Positions 40,427 through 49,165 of a stretch of DNA of 49,534 bases are shown here, in pieces; position 1 is the first letter of the stretch, and the number at the start of each line of letters is the position of its first letter. The stretch comes from Melioribacter roseus (GTDB lineage Bacteria; Bacteroidota; Ignavibacteria; Ignavibacteriales; Melioribacteraceae). The position numbers and the translations under genes were made by a program. Below the pieces are notes generated by a model that saw only the letters and a program-made list of their open reading frames with translations, was not told the origin of the DNA and did not search any database. The DNA lies in contig DYLP01000018.1 of NCBI GenBank assembly GCA_020722005.1, positions 1 through 49,534 on the forward strand. Reading direction: 5' to 3'.

Positions 40427-41645
40427 TTATGAATTAAACGATCGATTCGACATTTTATTTTTTGTATCTGTTTTTCTTCTAATATTATTTGGCTTGGCTG
40501 CAATTTACAGTTCAACTGCAAATCATCCTACTGCATCACAGAATTTCGAGAAACAGTTAGTATTTAGTTTCATTTCTTTGCTCACATTTCTGGTAATTTA
40601 TAATCTTCCAGAACAAGTTTTCAAAAATATGGCTTTATCTTTTTATGCGGTTTCATTATTAATGTTGGTTGTAGTTTTAATTGCGGGTAAGACAGTCTAC
40701 GGTGCTAAGAGCTGGCTCGATTTTGGCCCTATTGGATCTCAGCCTTCTGAATTTGCAAAGGTCGGGACAATCCTGGGTATATCCTATTGGATATCTTACA
40801 AAGAACGGGATATAAATAACATTAAAGATATAGCAATCGCGATTGGAATTGGATTTTTTCCAGCTTTACTGATATTATTGGAGCCGGACACAGGTACATC
40901 AATAATATTTATCATACTTACCATTTCGATTGTCTACTGGAGCGGTATAAGCTTGTTTGCATTATTCGTAGTCCTTTCACCCATAGTTGTTGTCTTTGCA
41001 TCTTTACTAGGGACGGTCTACTTCATAATTTCGTTAATCGCAGTAATTATAGCCCTCTTTATTTTTAAGAGAGATTTATTCAACAGTATTGCCATTTTTA
41101 TGCTGAATTTAGGAGCATCCTTCTTTTTCGAATATGGCTTCCGTTTATTAAAACCTCACCAGCAAAAGAGAATTGAAACGTTTATAAATCCATATGCAGA
41201 TCCCCTCGGCGCAGGTTATAATGCATTACAGGCAAAACTTGCAATTGGTTCAGGTGGTATATTCGGTAAAGGATTTATGCAGGGCAACCAAACACAATTA
41301 CGTTTTATACCAGAACAATGGACCGACTTTATCTATTGTGTTATAGGCGAGGAGTTCGGTTTTATAGGAAGCACGATTGTATTGCTCCTTTTCTTTATAA
41401 TTTTTATGCGACTTCTCTATTTTGCGTCTGTATCAAAAGATAAATTTGGCTCGCTAATAATTATTGGAACATTGATGCTTTATTTTTCACATTTTGCAAT
41501 TAATATCGGGATGAATTTGGGTATAACACCAGTGATTGGTATTCCGTTGCCTTTTTTAAGTTACGGTGGTAGCTCTTTGCTGGTTAATATGGTTTTAGCT
41601 GGAATTGTGATGAACATCTATAAAAACAGAAAATTACATACTTGA
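40416..41645 (+). CDS. rodA: Peptidoglycan glycosyltransferase RodA
   Basis: SEDS-family polymerase that builds glycan strands with PBP2. The 409-residue protein has about ten or more membrane helices and the SEDS motifs KSWLDFGPIGSQPSEFAKV, ALILLEPDTGTS and GIPLPFLSYGGSSL. It is about 40 residues longer than E. coli RodA owing to an extra hydrophobic segment near 175-240, between the EPDTGTS motif and the QQKRIETFINP region. Start is TTG at 40416, supported by AGGAG 9 bases upstream; no other in-frame start is possible without losing the first helix. It overlaps mrdA. Confidence 0.95.
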   Translation: MKIDYELNDRFDILFFVSVFLLILFGLAAIYSSTANHPTASQNFEKQLVFSFISLLTFLVIYNLPEQVFKNMALSFYAVSLLMLVVVLIAGKTVYGAKSWLDFGPIGSQPSEFAKVGTILGISYWISYKERDINNIKDIAIAIGIGFFPALLILLEPDTGTSIIFIILTISIVYWSGISLFALFVVLSPIVVVFASLLGTVYFIISLIAVIIALFIFKRDLFNSIAIFMLNLGASFFFEYGFRLLKPHQQKRIETFINPYADPLGAGYNALQAKLAIGSGGIFGKGFMQGNQTQLRFIPEQWTDFIYCVIGEEFGFIGSTIVLLLFFIIFMRLLYFASVSKDKFGSLIIIGTLMLYFSHFAINIGMNLGITPVIGIPLPFLSYGGSSLLVNMVLAGIVMNIYKNRKLHT

Positions 41646-41652
41646 GGTACTT

Positions 41653-42189
41653 ATGATACTTTCAGATAAAAAAATATTAGAAGAAATAGAAAGAGGGAAT
41701 ATTATCATTGAACCTTTCAAACGTGAAAATCTGGGTTCGAATAGTTATGATGTTCATCTAGGAAAATGGTTGGGTATATATAAAGATGATATACTCGATG
41801 CCAAAAAGCATAATAAAATCGATATATTTGAAATACCTGAAGAAGGTTTTATCCTTCTTCCGACAAAGTTGTATCTAGGCGTGACGCAAGAATACACAGA
41901 AACTTATAATTATGTGCCATTCCTCGAAGGTAAATCGAGTATTGGCCGTTTAGGTATTGATATTCATTCCACTGCAGGTAAAGGGGACGAAGGCTTTTGC
42001 AATACATGGACATTGGAAATCAGTGTAAAACAACCTGTAAGGATCTACGCGGGAATGCCAATAGGACAGATTATTTATTTCAAATTAGACGGCAAGGTTG
42101 AAGTTTCATACAATAAAAAATCTTCAGCTAAGTATAATAAACGCACTGAATATCCCGTTGAATCGATGATGTTCAAGAACTTTAAATAA
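41653..42189 (+). CDS. dcd: dCTP deaminase family protein
   Basis: Predicted to deaminate dCTP to dUTP for thymidylate synthesis. The 178-residue protein has the trimeric dUTPase-like fold with NLGSNSYDVHLG (27-37), EGKSSIGRLGIDIHSTAG (92-109) and WTLEI with the catalytic Glu122. The sequence resembles the archaeal and Chlamydia-type branch, some of which also hydrolyse dUTP (bifunctional), so the exact reaction is open. GAGG lies 7 bases before the ATG. It follows rodA by 7 bp and precedes pyrF by 12 bp. Confidence 0.88.
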   Translation: MILSDKKILEEIERGNIIIEPFKRENLGSNSYDVHLGKWLGIYKDDILDAKKHNKIDIFEIPEEGFILLPTKLYLGVTQEYTETYNYVPFLEGKSSIGRLGIDIHSTAGKGDEGFCNTWTLEISVKQPVRIYAGMPIGQIIYFKLDGKVEVSYNKKSSAKYNKRTEYPVESMMFKNFK

Positions 42190-42201
42190 AATGAAACTCA
42201 T

Positions 42202-42993
42202 ATGACTGCCCAGGAAAAATTATATAATAAAATAAACGCTGGACTACATGTTTGTGTAGGCCTTGATACTGATTTATCTAAAATACCAGAATATTTTAAG
42301 AATAATCCAAATCCTATACTGGCTTTTAATAAAACTGTAATTGAAAATACGTATGAATATGCTGCAGCGTATAAAATTAATTTTGCTTTCTACGAAAGAG
42401 ATGGATTAGAGGGATTAAGGAATTTACTCGAAACAATAAAACTGATACCTGAAGATATACTTACTATAGCTGATGCAAAAAGAGGGGATATCGGTAACAC
42501 TTCCCGATTTTATGCCAAATCTATTTTTAATTATTTTAATTGTGATGCTGTCACACTTCACCCTTACATGGGATTTGATTCGCTTCAACCTTTTTTCGAA
42601 TTTGAAGATAAATTAAATTTTGTATTAGCTCTTACTTCAAACCCGGGCGCCCAAGATTTTGAAAAACTAAAACTTACGAATGGCAGATTTTTATATAATG
42701 TTGTTATTGAAAAACTGAATGAATGGAATGTTCATAATAATATAGGACTTGTATTTGGTGCTACCAATCCCTTGGAACTTCGTAATGCTATTGATGCATT
42801 TGGCAATATGCCGGTACTATTGCCTGGTGTAGGCGTTCAAGGAGGAAGTTACGAAGAGGTAGTTTCGATATTCAGAAATAAAGGAAAGCGCAATTTCATT
42901 GTAAACATTAGTCGAGGATTGCTTTATTGCGATCCAACTGATAAATTTCCAGAAACATTGAGAGAGAAAATAATGAGCTATATCAATTTATAA
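42202..42993 (+). CDS. pyrF: Orotidine 5'-phosphate decarboxylase (type 2)
   Basis: Last step of UMP synthesis. The 263-residue protein has the catalytic Asp-x-Lys-x-x-Asp motif in ADAKRGDIGNTS (Asp91, Lys93, Asp96), an N-terminal VGLDTDLSKIP block and the phosphate-binding end LLPGVGVQGGSYEEV ... VNISRGLLY. Length and the DAKRGD wording place it in the long (type 2) subfamily found in mycobacteria, Myxococcus and Bacteroidota. It is probably co-transcribed with dcd. Confidence 0.95.
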   Translation: MTAQEKLYNKINAGLHVCVGLDTDLSKIPEYFKNNPNPILAFNKTVIENTYEYAAAYKINFAFYERDGLEGLRNLLETIKLIPEDILTIADAKRGDIGNTSRFYAKSIFNYFNCDAVTLHPYMGFDSLQPFFEFEDKLNFVLALTSNPGAQDFEKLKLTNGRFLYNVVIEKLNEWNVHNNIGLVFGATNPLELRNAIDAFGNMPVLLPGVGVQGGSYEEVVSIFRNKGKRNFIVNISRGLLYCDPTDKFPETLREKIMSYINL

Positions 42994-43076
42994 AATTGTG
43001 GATTTTACAAAAATAATATCTTAATTTTATACACAATCGAATCATCAGTTCATTCTCAATTAAAATTGGCGGACCA

Positions 43077-44558
43077 ATGGGTTCAGAATCAAAATTTCAT
43101 GAAGGGTATCTCTACGAAATCTGGCAGAAATTAGATCACAACACAATTCTTGAAACACTAAACGGAGAAGAAATTGCAGTCCTCGACTGTGGAACGCCTA
43201 ATCATGAGTCTGCCGGACCGGACTTTAAAAATGCAAGAATCAGAATAGGCAATCTAACATATGTGGGCGATATTGAAATAGACTATGACTATTCAGATTG
43301 GAAACTTCATGGACATAATATCGATAATAAGTACAATAGTGTAATACTCCACGTTACATTCGAAAATAAAAATAATCATGGGTATGTTTATACGAGAAGC
43401 GGACGTAAAATTCCTTCGATTAAAATAGCAAGTTTAATTAGCAGCGATGATGTTAAAAAGATTAAGGAAATACACTCCGAAGAAAAGAATAATATTTCAG
43501 GCATTCTCAAATGTTCTGCTGTTGCATTGAATGCTCCCTCCGAATTACGTAATTCACATTTGTACAAATTGGGAATTGAACGTTTTAACAAAAAATGCAA
43601 TAAAATTTATGAGCGTCTGAAAGAAATCCAATTTTTGAAAGATGTCGGAATTAAGGAACCTGTTGTTGGTTATGATATAACGGAGGCATTTCAGAAAAGA
43701 GAATTTCATTATAAGGATTTTCATCGTAAAGATGTCTGGCAGCAATTATTGTACGAATTGCTGTTCGAAGCATTAGGCTATTCAAAGAATAAAAATCCAA
43801 TGGTAACTCTGGCGAGAAAAGCCGATATAGAGTTCCTTATGAAGATTGAAAAAGACGGCATATTAGTACAAAAATACGAGTCGGCTCTTCTGCATATATC
43901 TGGATTACTTAATTCACTTCCCAAAGTTATAGACGAAAACACAACTGATTATCTGGATAAGTCCAGATTATACTGGAATTCCATTAAGCCTTTTTATGAC
44001 GGTGACTATTTGGAAAATAATCAATGGCAATTTTTTAGAATTCGTCCACAGAATTTTCCAACCGTTAGAATTGCAGGCGGAGCCAGAATTATTTATCAAT
44101 TATTGCATAACGATTTAATTGGAATTATTATTAAAAAGGTCAGAGAGATTCGCAATCTCAGTGTACTAATTAATTCGATAAGGTCACTCTTTGTAATAAA
44201 AGCAGATGGATACTGGAAACAACATTATGTGCTGGGCGAGCCAGCATCGAATGAAATAAAATATTTTGTGGGAGTTTCGCGAGCTGATGAAATAATGATA
44301 AATGTTATACTGCCGTTCTTTGCTGTTTATTTTAAAATATTTGGACACGAGCAATTGACAGATAAATTAGTAAAGACATATGGAATTTATGAACAACGGG
44401 ATGATAACCAGGTAATTCATAATGTAGCCAATGCCCTGGGATTGCAGGATAAAGTTAAGAAAACGGTATATGCACAAGGAATGATAGACCTATTTAGAAA
44501 TTATTGCTCTAAGAATAAATGCCTTGAATGTGAGATCGGTAAAGTTGTATTCGAATAA
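43077..44558 (+). CDS. DUF2851 family protein
   Basis: A 493-residue protein of a family common in Bacteroidota and Chlorobi, with no known function. Family hallmarks are the N-terminal FHEGYLYEIWQ, CGTPNHESAGPDFKNARIRI and GDIEIDYDYSDWKLHGH. The GDIEI/H pattern with Asp/Glu and DxH residues looks like a metal-dependent site, but I cannot assign it. The C-terminus has a Cys cluster (Cys477, Cys482, Cys485) that could bind metal. No signal peptide. It follows pyrF by 83 bp and converges with the nuclease gene, with one base between stops. Confidence 0.8.
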   Translation: MGSESKFHEGYLYEIWQKLDHNTILETLNGEEIAVLDCGTPNHESAGPDFKNARIRIGNLTYVGDIEIDYDYSDWKLHGHNIDNKYNSVILHVTFENKNNHGYVYTRSGRKIPSIKIASLISSDDVKKIKEIHSEEKNNISGILKCSAVALNAPSELRNSHLYKLGIERFNKKCNKIYERLKEIQFLKDVGIKEPVVGYDITEAFQKREFHYKDFHRKDVWQQLLYELLFEALGYSKNKNPMVTLARKADIEFLMKIEKDGILVQKYESALLHISGLLNSLPKVIDENTTDYLDKSRLYWNSIKPFYDGDYLENNQWQFFRIRPQNFPTVRIAGGARIIYQLLHNDLIGIIIKKVREIRNLSVLINSIRSLFVIKADGYWKQHYVLGEPASNEIKYFVGVSRADEIMINVILPFFAVYFKIFGHEQLTDKLVKTYGIYEQRDDNQVIHNVANALGLQDKVKKTVYAQGMIDLFRNYCSKNKCLECEIGKVVFE

Positions 44559-44559
44559 A

Positions 44560-45174
44560 TTAATTATTCCCTTTTAATCTGTTAATTTCGTCGCGTAATT
44601 TAGCAGCTCTTTCATAATCCTCTTTTTCGATAGCTTCTCTTAATTGATCCTGCAACTCGGCTAATCTTCCTTCTTTCGATAGAGGTTTTTTTTCAGGCAT
44701 CGGTTTCGGCTCTTCAAATTCATCATCATCTTCTTCTGGATTTGTACTTTCCTCTAAGTCTTCACTGGAAGGAACGAAAGAAGCCAATCTCATAACGTCT
44801 TCCGAAACATAGATAGGCGAACCAGTTCTAACCGCAAGAGCAATTGCATCGCTTGGACGGGAATCTATTTCGTGCGTTAATGATGAGACTTCAAGCTTAA
44901 TTTTGGCATAGAATGTATTGTCTCTTAATTCGTTGATTAGTACTTCGGTAACAGTAGCACCTAAATGGTCTAATAGAATTTTCATTAAATCGTGTGTCAA
45001 AGGACGGGGCGCTTTTATTCCCTCTATTTCAAGGGCTATCGATTGTGCTTCGAACGAACCAATGATTATTGGCAGCCTGCGTAAGCCATAAACTTCTTTC
45101 AATAAAAGGGCATAAGCGCCTCCAGTTGACGGGCTGGCAGATAATCCTAATATTTCAACTTGAACTTTGTCCAT
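44560..45174 (-). CDS. Bifunctional nuclease domain protein with UVR motif
   Basis: A 204-residue protein. Residues about 1-135 are a bifunctional nuclease (BFN, DUF151) domain, with GGAYALLLKEVYGLRRLPI, EAQSIALEIEGIKAPRPLTH and SRPSDAIALAVRTGSPIYV. An acidic linker (about 140-160, many Glu and Asp) leads to a C-terminal UVR helix pair (about 168-202, LAELQDQLREAIEKEDYERA) like that of UvrB and UvrC. Plant and archaeal BFN homologues cut RNA and DNA; the UVR part suggests docking to another protein. It starts 2 bp after etfA, so it may be co-transcribed. Natural role unknown. Confidence 0.85.
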   Translation of the reverse strand: MDKVQVEILGLSASPSTGGAYALLLKEVYGLRRLPIIIGSFEAQSIALEIEGIKAPRPLTHDLMKILLDHLGATVTEVLINELRDNTFYAKIKLEVSSLTHEIDSRPSDAIALAVRTGSPIYVSEDVMRLASFVPSSEDLEESTNPEEDDDEFEEPKPMPEKKPLSKEGRLAELQDQLREAIEKEDYERAAKLRDEINRLKGNN

Positions 45175-45176
45175 AG

Positions 45177-46148
45177 TTAAGAATTCTTAATTTTTTTTAT
45201 TTCTTCAATCATAGCAGGTACAATTTCGAAAAGATCACCGACAATTCCATAATCTGCAACTTGAAAGATTGGAGCGTCTTTGTCTTTATTTATTGCAACA
45301 ATATACTTAGATGACCTCATCCCTGCAAGGTGTTGAATTGCACCAGAAATACCTAATGCGATGTAAAGAGTTGGCGAAACCGTCTTGCCGGTTTGTCCAA
45401 CTTGCTCGCTATGTGGTCGCCACCCGGCATCTACAACTGCTCTTGAAGCTCCTGTGGCTGCCCCTAACAAATCGGCTAACTCCTCTATAAGTTTGAAATT
45501 TTCTGGGGCTTTCACACCTCTTCCACCGGAGACAATAATATCAGCTTCAGCCACATCAAGTTTAGTATCTGATTTTATTATCTCAATTACTTTTGTTCTA
45601 AGATTTGGGTTATCTACCTTTTTTATTTCTATTGTTGCAGCCTGTTCCGTAATTTTTTCTGCCTTGAATACATTTGGTCTTAGAGTAAAAATTTTCTTGT
45701 CGGATTTAATTTTAACATCTGTTAAAGCTTTCCCGGCGTAAACGGGTCGTGTAGCAATAATTTCGCTGTTATCTACTTTCCAATCGATAACGTCATTAAC
45801 AATTCCACAATCTAGTTTTGCGGCTATGCGCGGTGCAAGGTCTTTTCCCATCGATGTGGCTGAAAAAATTATTATTTGAGAATCAATTGATTTAATTAAA
45901 TCAATGAGTATATCTGTATAAGCGCTGGATGAATAGTTTGCAAGTTGTTCGTTTTTTATGTGATATACCTTTTTAAGTCCATAATTTCCAACAATATTGG
46001 GATTCTCAACTTCACTGCCGATAACAACACCTTCAACTTCTGCATTCAAATCTTTAGACACTTTCCATGCAGCGGCAGAGACTTCATATGAAGATTTTTT
46101 AATTTGTCCATCTCTTTGTTCGAGAAAAACTAATATTTTATTTGCCAT
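45177..46148 (-). CDS. etfA: Electron transfer flavoprotein subunit alpha
   Basis: FAD-binding subunit of the soluble heterodimer that carries electrons from acyl-CoA dehydrogenases (or in bifurcating complexes) to the quinone pool. The 323-residue protein has the N-terminal ETF fold and the C-terminal FAD domain with VSGGRGVKAPENF, GAATGASRAVVDAGW, QVGQTGKTVSPTLYIALGIS and NKDKDAPIFQVADYGIVGD. Length is normal. It lies 9 bp after etfB. Confidence 0.97.
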   Translation of the reverse strand: MANKILVFLEQRDGQIKKSSYEVSAAAWKVSKDLNAEVEGVVIGSEVENPNIVGNYGLKKVYHIKNEQLANYSSSAYTDILIDLIKSIDSQIIIFSATSMGKDLAPRIAAKLDCGIVNDVIDWKVDNSEIIATRPVYAGKALTDVKIKSDKKIFTLRPNVFKAEKITEQAATIEIKKVDNPNLRTKVIEIIKSDTKLDVAEADIIVSGGRGVKAPENFKLIEELADLLGAATGASRAVVDAGWRPHSEQVGQTGKTVSPTLYIALGISGAIQHLAGMRSSKYIVAINKDKDAPIFQVADYGIVGDLFEIVPAMIEEIKKIKNS

Positions 46149-46157
46149 AAGTCACCT

Positions 46158-46904
46158 TTAGATAACCTTTACTTCTTCTTTTAATAGTCGTATTAATTCA
46201 GGTACAGCCGTAGCGTCTGTTCCGATAATTCTACCGGGTTGTTTTGCTGGCGGTTTTTTCATGCTAATAGTTTCGGTGTAGTTTGAGCAGTTTTCAGGAA
46301 TCTTTTCATCGATTATTTTTTTCTTTGCAGCCATAATACCTTTTAGCGATGCATAACGCGGTTCGTTCAAGCCTTTTTGAGTTGTTATAACCACAGGTAA
46401 TTCTGTTTCAACAATTTCTCGCCCGCCTTCAATTTCTCTTTCCGCTCTGACTTTATTTCCATTGATTTCCAAGCCGACTACAACTGATACCGAATTGTAT
46501 CCAAGCAATTCAGCGCACATCTGTCCTACTGCACCGTTATCATAATCAACCGATTGTTTCCCGAAGAAAACTATTTCCGCATTCTGAGTTTTAATTTCGT
46601 TTGCAAGAATTTTTGCAACCGAAAGTGAATCGTATATTTCATTCGTTTTTAGTAATACAGCATTATCAACACCCATGGCAAGAGCTTTTTTAATCGATTC
46701 TTTATTGTTGTCGTTACCCAAACTGATTACAACTGTGTCTCCTCCAACTTTTTCTTTGGTTTTCAATGCTTCTTCAACAGCAAATTCGTCATAAGGATTG
46801 ACAACGAATGTTACACCTGAAGTGTCGATTGATTGATTGTCTTGTCCGACACTAATTTTTGAGGCTGTATCCGGTACATGATTGAGACAAACGGCTATTT
46901 TCAT
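46158..46904 (-). CDS. etfB: Electron transfer flavoprotein subunit beta
   Basis: Partner of EtfA; binds AMP and docks the dehydrogenases. The 248-residue protein shows AVCLNHVPDTASKI at the start, NPYDEFAVEEALK, and the AMP/recognition region TTQKGLNEPRYASLKGIMAAKKK. A strong AGGAGG box lies 5 bases upstream of the ATG (minus strand). It leads the etfB-etfA-nuclease unit. Confidence 0.97.
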   Translation of the reverse strand: MKIAVCLNHVPDTASKISVGQDNQSIDTSGVTFVVNPYDEFAVEEALKTKEKVGGDTVVISLGNDNNKESIKKALAMGVDNAVLLKTNEIYDSLSVAKILANEIKTQNAEIVFFGKQSVDYDNGAVGQMCAELLGYNSVSVVVGLEINGNKVRAEREIEGGREIVETELPVVITTQKGLNEPRYASLKGIMAAKKKIIDEKIPENCSNYTETISMKKPPAKQPGRIIGTDATAVPELIRLLKEEVKVI

Positions 46905-47002
46905 TTATCCTCCTGATAATTCTATAGGACAATATATAATGATGAGTCGAAAAATCAAAAATCAATATACTAAAAACAAGGGAGAAGAATATTTAAAATA
47001 AA

Positions 47003-47026
47003 AAAGAGGCTTAAAAAAGCCCCTTT
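47003..47026 (-). terminator. Rho-independent terminator of rpmB
   Basis: On the minus strand AAAGGGGCTT pairs with AAGCCTCTTT (one G-U) around four T, followed by a run of T. It lies 28 bp past the rpmB stop and separates rpmB from etfB. Confidence 0.85.
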
Positions 47027-47054
47027 CGAAACTCAAAGACACAAATATTTTTGA

Positions 47055-47294
47055 TTATCTAACTTTGATCTTACCGGAAGTAATTAATTTAGCCAATTCG
47101 CCGGTACCATTTTTTGCCAATGTTCTGAGTGCGCTTGTGGTCAGTTTAACAGTAACAAATCTGTTGAGCTCTTTAACCCAGATTCTCTTTTTCTGCAAAT
47201 TTGGCAAAAATCTTCTTTTTGTTCTATTGTGAGCGTGCGATATATTGTGACCACTTACGGGACCAACTCCTGTAACTTGACATCTACGCGCCAT
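47055..47294 (-). CDS. rpmB: 50S ribosomal protein L28
   Basis: Large-subunit ribosomal protein of 79 residues, with the family start [20 protein letters not shown], the basic [15 protein letters not shown] block and [14 protein letters not shown] take the ATG at 47294, which has GAGG 6 bases upstream and matches L28 starts; the ATG six codons earlier (47312) has no ribosome site. A terminator follows. The four-Cys zinc site of C+ L28 variants is absent (one Cys only). Confidence 0.96.
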   Translation of the reverse strand: MARRCQVTGVGPVSGHNISHAHNRTKRRFLPNLQKKRIWVKELNRFVTVKLTTSALRTLAKNGTGELAKLITSGKIKVR

Positions 47295-47373
47295 TTTATC
47301 CTCATTATTCATTTATTATGAGATGCAAATTTAATAATTTATTTTGAATTATAAAAAGGGCTCGCACTAAAAA

Positions 47374-47862
47374 TTATTGGCGTTTCCCCAGCTCGCTATC
47401 GAGAAATAGTAAACCGTTTTTCTGGTCGCCTATATATTTCATTTTTTCGACTATAGATTTTACGGATGCTACTTCTTCAACCTGCTCAGTTACAAACCAT
47501 CGCAGGAAATTTGCAGTAGCAAAGTCATTTTCATCATCGGCTAGTTTAGCCAGCTCGTTAATCTTATTTGTAATGTGAAGTTCGTGTTTTAGTGCATCTT
47601 CGAATGCATCGAGAGGTGTGTCCCAGTCAGTTTTTGGTTTATCGAGTTGTTCAAGATTTACTTTCTTATCTACTTCATTTAGATAATCAAAAATTTTCAT
47701 TGCGTGACTGTACTCTTCTTGGGATTGTTTTTTCATCCAGTTTGCAAAGCCGTGCCAATTTTGTGATGTGAAATACGCTGCCATCGATAAATAAAGATAT
47801 GAAGAAAATAATTCTTCTTTAATCTGGTTATTAAGAGATTTTGCCATTTTTTCTGAAATCAT
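47374..47862 (-). CDS. ftnA: Non-haem ferritin
   Basis: Iron-storage protein that oxidises Fe(II) and stores it in a 24-subunit shell. The 162-residue four-helix protein keeps the ferroxidase ligands: Glu17 (NQIKEELFSSYLYLSMA), Glu50 and His53 (SQEEYSHAMKI), Glu93 and the TEQVEE segment (Gln126, Glu129). There is no Met ligand pattern of bacterioferritin. GAGG lies 7 bases before the ATG. Monocistronic by spacing. Confidence 0.95.
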   Translation of the reverse strand: MISEKMAKSLNNQIKEELFSSYLYLSMAAYFTSQNWHGFANWMKKQSQEEYSHAMKIFDYLNEVDKKVNLEQLDKPKTDWDTPLDAFEDALKHELHITNKINELAKLADDENDFATANFLRWFVTEQVEEVASVKSIVEKMKYIGDQKNGLLFLDSELGKRQ

Positions 47863-47946
47863 CTTTCACCTCTTGTTTTTTTTGTAAAGGAAATTTTATA
47901 CTATAAATAAATTTACGTAAATTTAGTTCATTTTTGTGGGAATTTT

Positions 47947-48654
47947 ATGAAAATAATTAAATTTTTACTCACATTTATCGTAATGTTTACGGCTCTAAAT
48001 TTATTGGTTATTTTATTTTTCCGATTTTTTGATCCTGCATCCACAGCAATTATAAATGAAGAACTCGAGTGGAAGGATTTTTTTAAGACGACCTATTCAG
48101 AAAATTACTCGCCTGCTAATCTATGTAATATTTCAAAATATATGCAGTTGAGTGTAGTAGCCTCTGAAGATCAGCGCTTTTTCGAACATTGGGGATTTGA
48201 CCTTAAGCAAATTCAAAAAGCACTCAAGGAAAATAAAAGAAGAAAAATTGCACGCGGTGCAAGCACAATTTCAATGCAAGTTGCAAAAAATTTATTTTTG
48301 TTTCGAAGTAAAAGTTTGATTAGAAAGGGAATCGAAATGTATTATACTCTACTAATCGAACTATTATGGAGCAAAGAACGAATCTTAGAAGTATATCTGA
48401 ACAGTGCTGAGTTCGGGCAAGGAGTCTATGGTGTGAAAGTGGCTGCTTTAAAATATTTTCGTCGAATTCCCAGTAGACTAAACATAAGCCAGTCAGCACT
48501 TCTTGCAGCAACATTGCCGAGTCCTAATAAAAGGAACCCCTCCAGAGTAACTCCATATTTACTCAGAAGGCAGGGTGAAATAATAAGACAGATGAAATTA
48601 CTCGGAGGAGTCGAATTTATAAAAAGGAACGTCAATTGCTCTTTGCTTTTTTGA
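47947..48654 (+). CDS. mtgA: Monofunctional peptidoglycan glycosyltransferase
   Basis: GT51 enzyme that polymerises lipid II without a transpeptidase domain. The 235-residue protein has an N-terminal membrane helix (about 7-27), catalytic Glu74 in ASEDQRFFEHWGFD, RGASTISMQVAKNLFLF, KERILEVYLNSAEFGQGVYGV and ALLAATLPSPNKRNP. It differs from the PBP1A at 23027 in ending after the GT51 domain. Its 3' end overlaps the adhesin-like remnant tail to tail by 23 bp. Confidence 0.95.
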   Translation: MKIIKFLLTFIVMFTALNLLVILFFRFFDPASTAIINEELEWKDFFKTTYSENYSPANLCNISKYMQLSVVASEDQRFFEHWGFDLKQIQKALKENKRRKIARGASTISMQVAKNLFLFRSKSLIRKGIEMYYTLLIELLWSKERILEVYLNSAEFGQGVYGVKVAALKYFRRIPSRLNISQSALLAATLPSPNKRNPSRVTPYLLRRQGEIIRQMKLLGGVEFIKRNVNCSLLF

Positions 48655-49057
48655 TATCGCTCAGCATTATACATTTAATCATAACGGATTCTATTTTGGA
48701 ACCTTCTAAAATGGGAGAGGCATACTTTACAGGTTCTGAAATATTATAAGAGTAGCTTTTTAATACGTTATTGTTGATATCATAAAAAATAATTTGAATG
48801 ATGTTGTAGCGCTTAGAGGGCTTGTTGATAATAAGATAAGTTCTTGTTTTATATATTTTTTTATCGATTGATTCTATTGATATGGGTGGGTCGTGCTCTT
48901 CTAAGGCCCAGACATAATAATCATCGTCGTATTTTTTAAGAGAAGAGGCGTCCACATAAATCTAACTTTCCTTGTAGTTTTCTACAGGTACCCAACTCTC
49001 GGAATTGATTTGTGCCAACAAAATTATAAATTGAAATATAAAAGTTAGGTTAAGCAA
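48632..49057 (-). pseudogene. Surface-adhesin-E-like exported protein, broken by a stop
   Basis: Reading the minus strand in one frame from a TTG at 49057 gives a signal-peptide-like start (LLNLTFIFQFIILLAQ), then INSESWVPVENYKES, an in-frame TAG at 48962-48964, and IYVDASSLKKYDDDYYVWAL continuing to the stop at 48632. The WVPV...YVDASSLKK...VWAL pattern and the later KTRTYLIINK and YSYN pieces resemble the surface-adhesin E family of small exported proteins. An ATG at 49064 is one base out of frame, suggesting a second lesion near the start. The open part after the TAG (107 codons from a GTG at 48955) would lack its export signal. Family call is by pattern and is moderate. Confidence 0.6.
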
Positions 49058-49078
49058 TATTCATTTTAATAAAATGAG

Positions 49079-49165
49079 CGGAAAGGGTGGGATTCGAACC
49101 CACGAACCGCGTAAACGGTTACACGCTCTCCAGGCGTGCCAGTTCAACCACTCCTGCACCTTTCC
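49079..49165 (-). tRNA. tRNA-Ser (anticodon GGA)
   Basis: On the minus strand the acceptor GGAAAGG/CCTTTCC, a long variable arm and T arm GTGGG-TTCGAAT-CCCAC fold normally. The anticodon stem CACGC/GCGTG frames the loop CTGGAGA, anticodon GGA. The CCA end is not encoded. Confidence 0.96.
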
